From: an uncultured Bacilli bacterium
GTDB lineage: Bacteria > Bacillota_I > Bacilli_A > RF39 > UBA660
Assembly: GCA_947630935.1 (NCBI GenBank)
Contig: CANRJL010000014.1
Span: 1 to 14,329 of the forward strand
Direction of reading: 5' to 3'
Length of the DNA: 14,329 bases
Shown here: piece after piece, positions 14,218 to 14,329 of the stretch
Numbering within the stretch: position 1 is the stretch's first letter
Layout of the letters: the number at the start of each line of letters is the position of its first letter
Position numbers and translations under genes: made by a program
Notes under the pieces: generated by a model
The model's input: only the letters and a program-made list of their open reading frames with translations
Databases searched by the model: none
Told to the model about the DNA's origin: nothing

Positions 14218-14246
14218 ATTTTACTATAAAATTATTTCTTAGTCAA
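14218..14246 (-). promoter_or_regulatory. Sigma-A promoter of the tRNA-Ser-tRNA-Lys unit
   Basis: On the minus strand TTGACT (14246-14241), 17-nt spacer and TAAAAT (14223-14218) face the tRNAs. The predicted start near 14211 leaves about 15 nt before the mature tRNA-Ser 5' end, which RNase P would remove. Confidence 0.82.
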
Positions 14247-14256
14247 TATAAATTAT

Positions 14257-14328
14257 CTATGTTAGACCATATTGATTATCATTCCAATAATCCATAAATA
14301 AATAAGAAGTATTAGGATAATCTCTAAT
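14257..14328 (-). CDS. Possible C-terminal end of a minus-strand gene, cut by the right edge
   Basis: On the minus strand one frame is open from the edge to a TAG at 14259-14257. It encodes IRDYPNTSYLFMDYWNDNQY and then GLT. The residue mix (Tyr, Asp, Asn, Trp) looks like protein, but 23 codons is too short to be sure and no family is recognised. If real, it ends just 11 bp before the tRNA promoter. Confidence 0.4.
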   Translation of the reverse strand: MRDYPNTSYLFMDYWNDNQYGLT

Positions 14329-14329
14329 A

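Noticed and set aside
1..14329. Mycoplasma-type code (TGA as tryptophan), given the AT content
   Set aside because: sigE, dnaI and nrnA end naturally at TGA, and tryptophan positions in conserved motifs are TGG.
1..14329. CRISPR arrays, insertion sequences, phage or toxin-antitoxin genes
   Set aside because: No spaced direct repeats, transposase motifs, inverted terminal repeats or phage-type genes were seen on either strand.

Overview
The window is very AT-rich, low-GC Firmicutes-type DNA. TGA is used as a stop (for example at the ends of the sigE, dnaI and nrnA genes), so the code is standard and not mycoplasmal. A spoIIGA-sigE pair marks a lineage with endospore ancestry. Together with dnaB/dnaI helicase-loading genes, a dimeric-type glycyl-tRNA synthetase and paralogous secreted proteins, this suggests an uncultured, probably gut-associated member of the Bacilli/Erysipelotrichia-like groups. 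The taxonomic placement is inference.

Layout, left to right. (1) Positions 1-4673 hold two paralogous cysteine-rich exported proteins; the first is cut by the left edge. Between them lie spoIIGA and sigE, which overlap and are preceded by a perfect Spo0A box, and a membrane-anchored thioredoxin-like protein with a CPWC active site. (2) Positions 4679-8096 hold dnaB, dnaI and thiI behind a clear sigma-A promoter; dnaI begins with GTG overlapping the stop of a tiny upstream reading frame. (3) Positions 8100-8310 look like a small self-contained unit: a weak promoter, a 37-codon lysine-rich ORF and a terminator. (4) Positions 8313-10548 hold ackA and an nrnA-like DHH phosphoesterase, closed by a terminator that overlaps the nrnA stop. 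(5) glyS lies at 10675-12048. (6) Positions 12056-14024 hold an operon of a TasA/camelysin-like exported protein, a PfkB-family sugar kinase with an odd low-complexity tail, and a stand-alone Smr-domain protein, closed by a strong hairpin. (7) On the minus strand, one promoter drives tRNA-Ser(GCT) then tRNA-Lys(CTT). A short open frame at the right edge may be the C-terminus of a further minus-strand gene.

Most of the window is housekeeping: replication initiation, tRNA modification and charging, acetate metabolism and nucleotide turnover. The less ordinary parts are the sporulation sigma operon set among secreted cysteine-rich paralogues with a thiol oxidoreductase, the isolated small ORF, and the exported protein/kinase/Smr operon. 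Most promoters place the predicted transcription start only about 10-25 nt before the start codon, and several genes use GTG or TTG starts. No mobile element, CRISPR array or phage gene was seen, and no gene-free stretch exceeds 300 bases.
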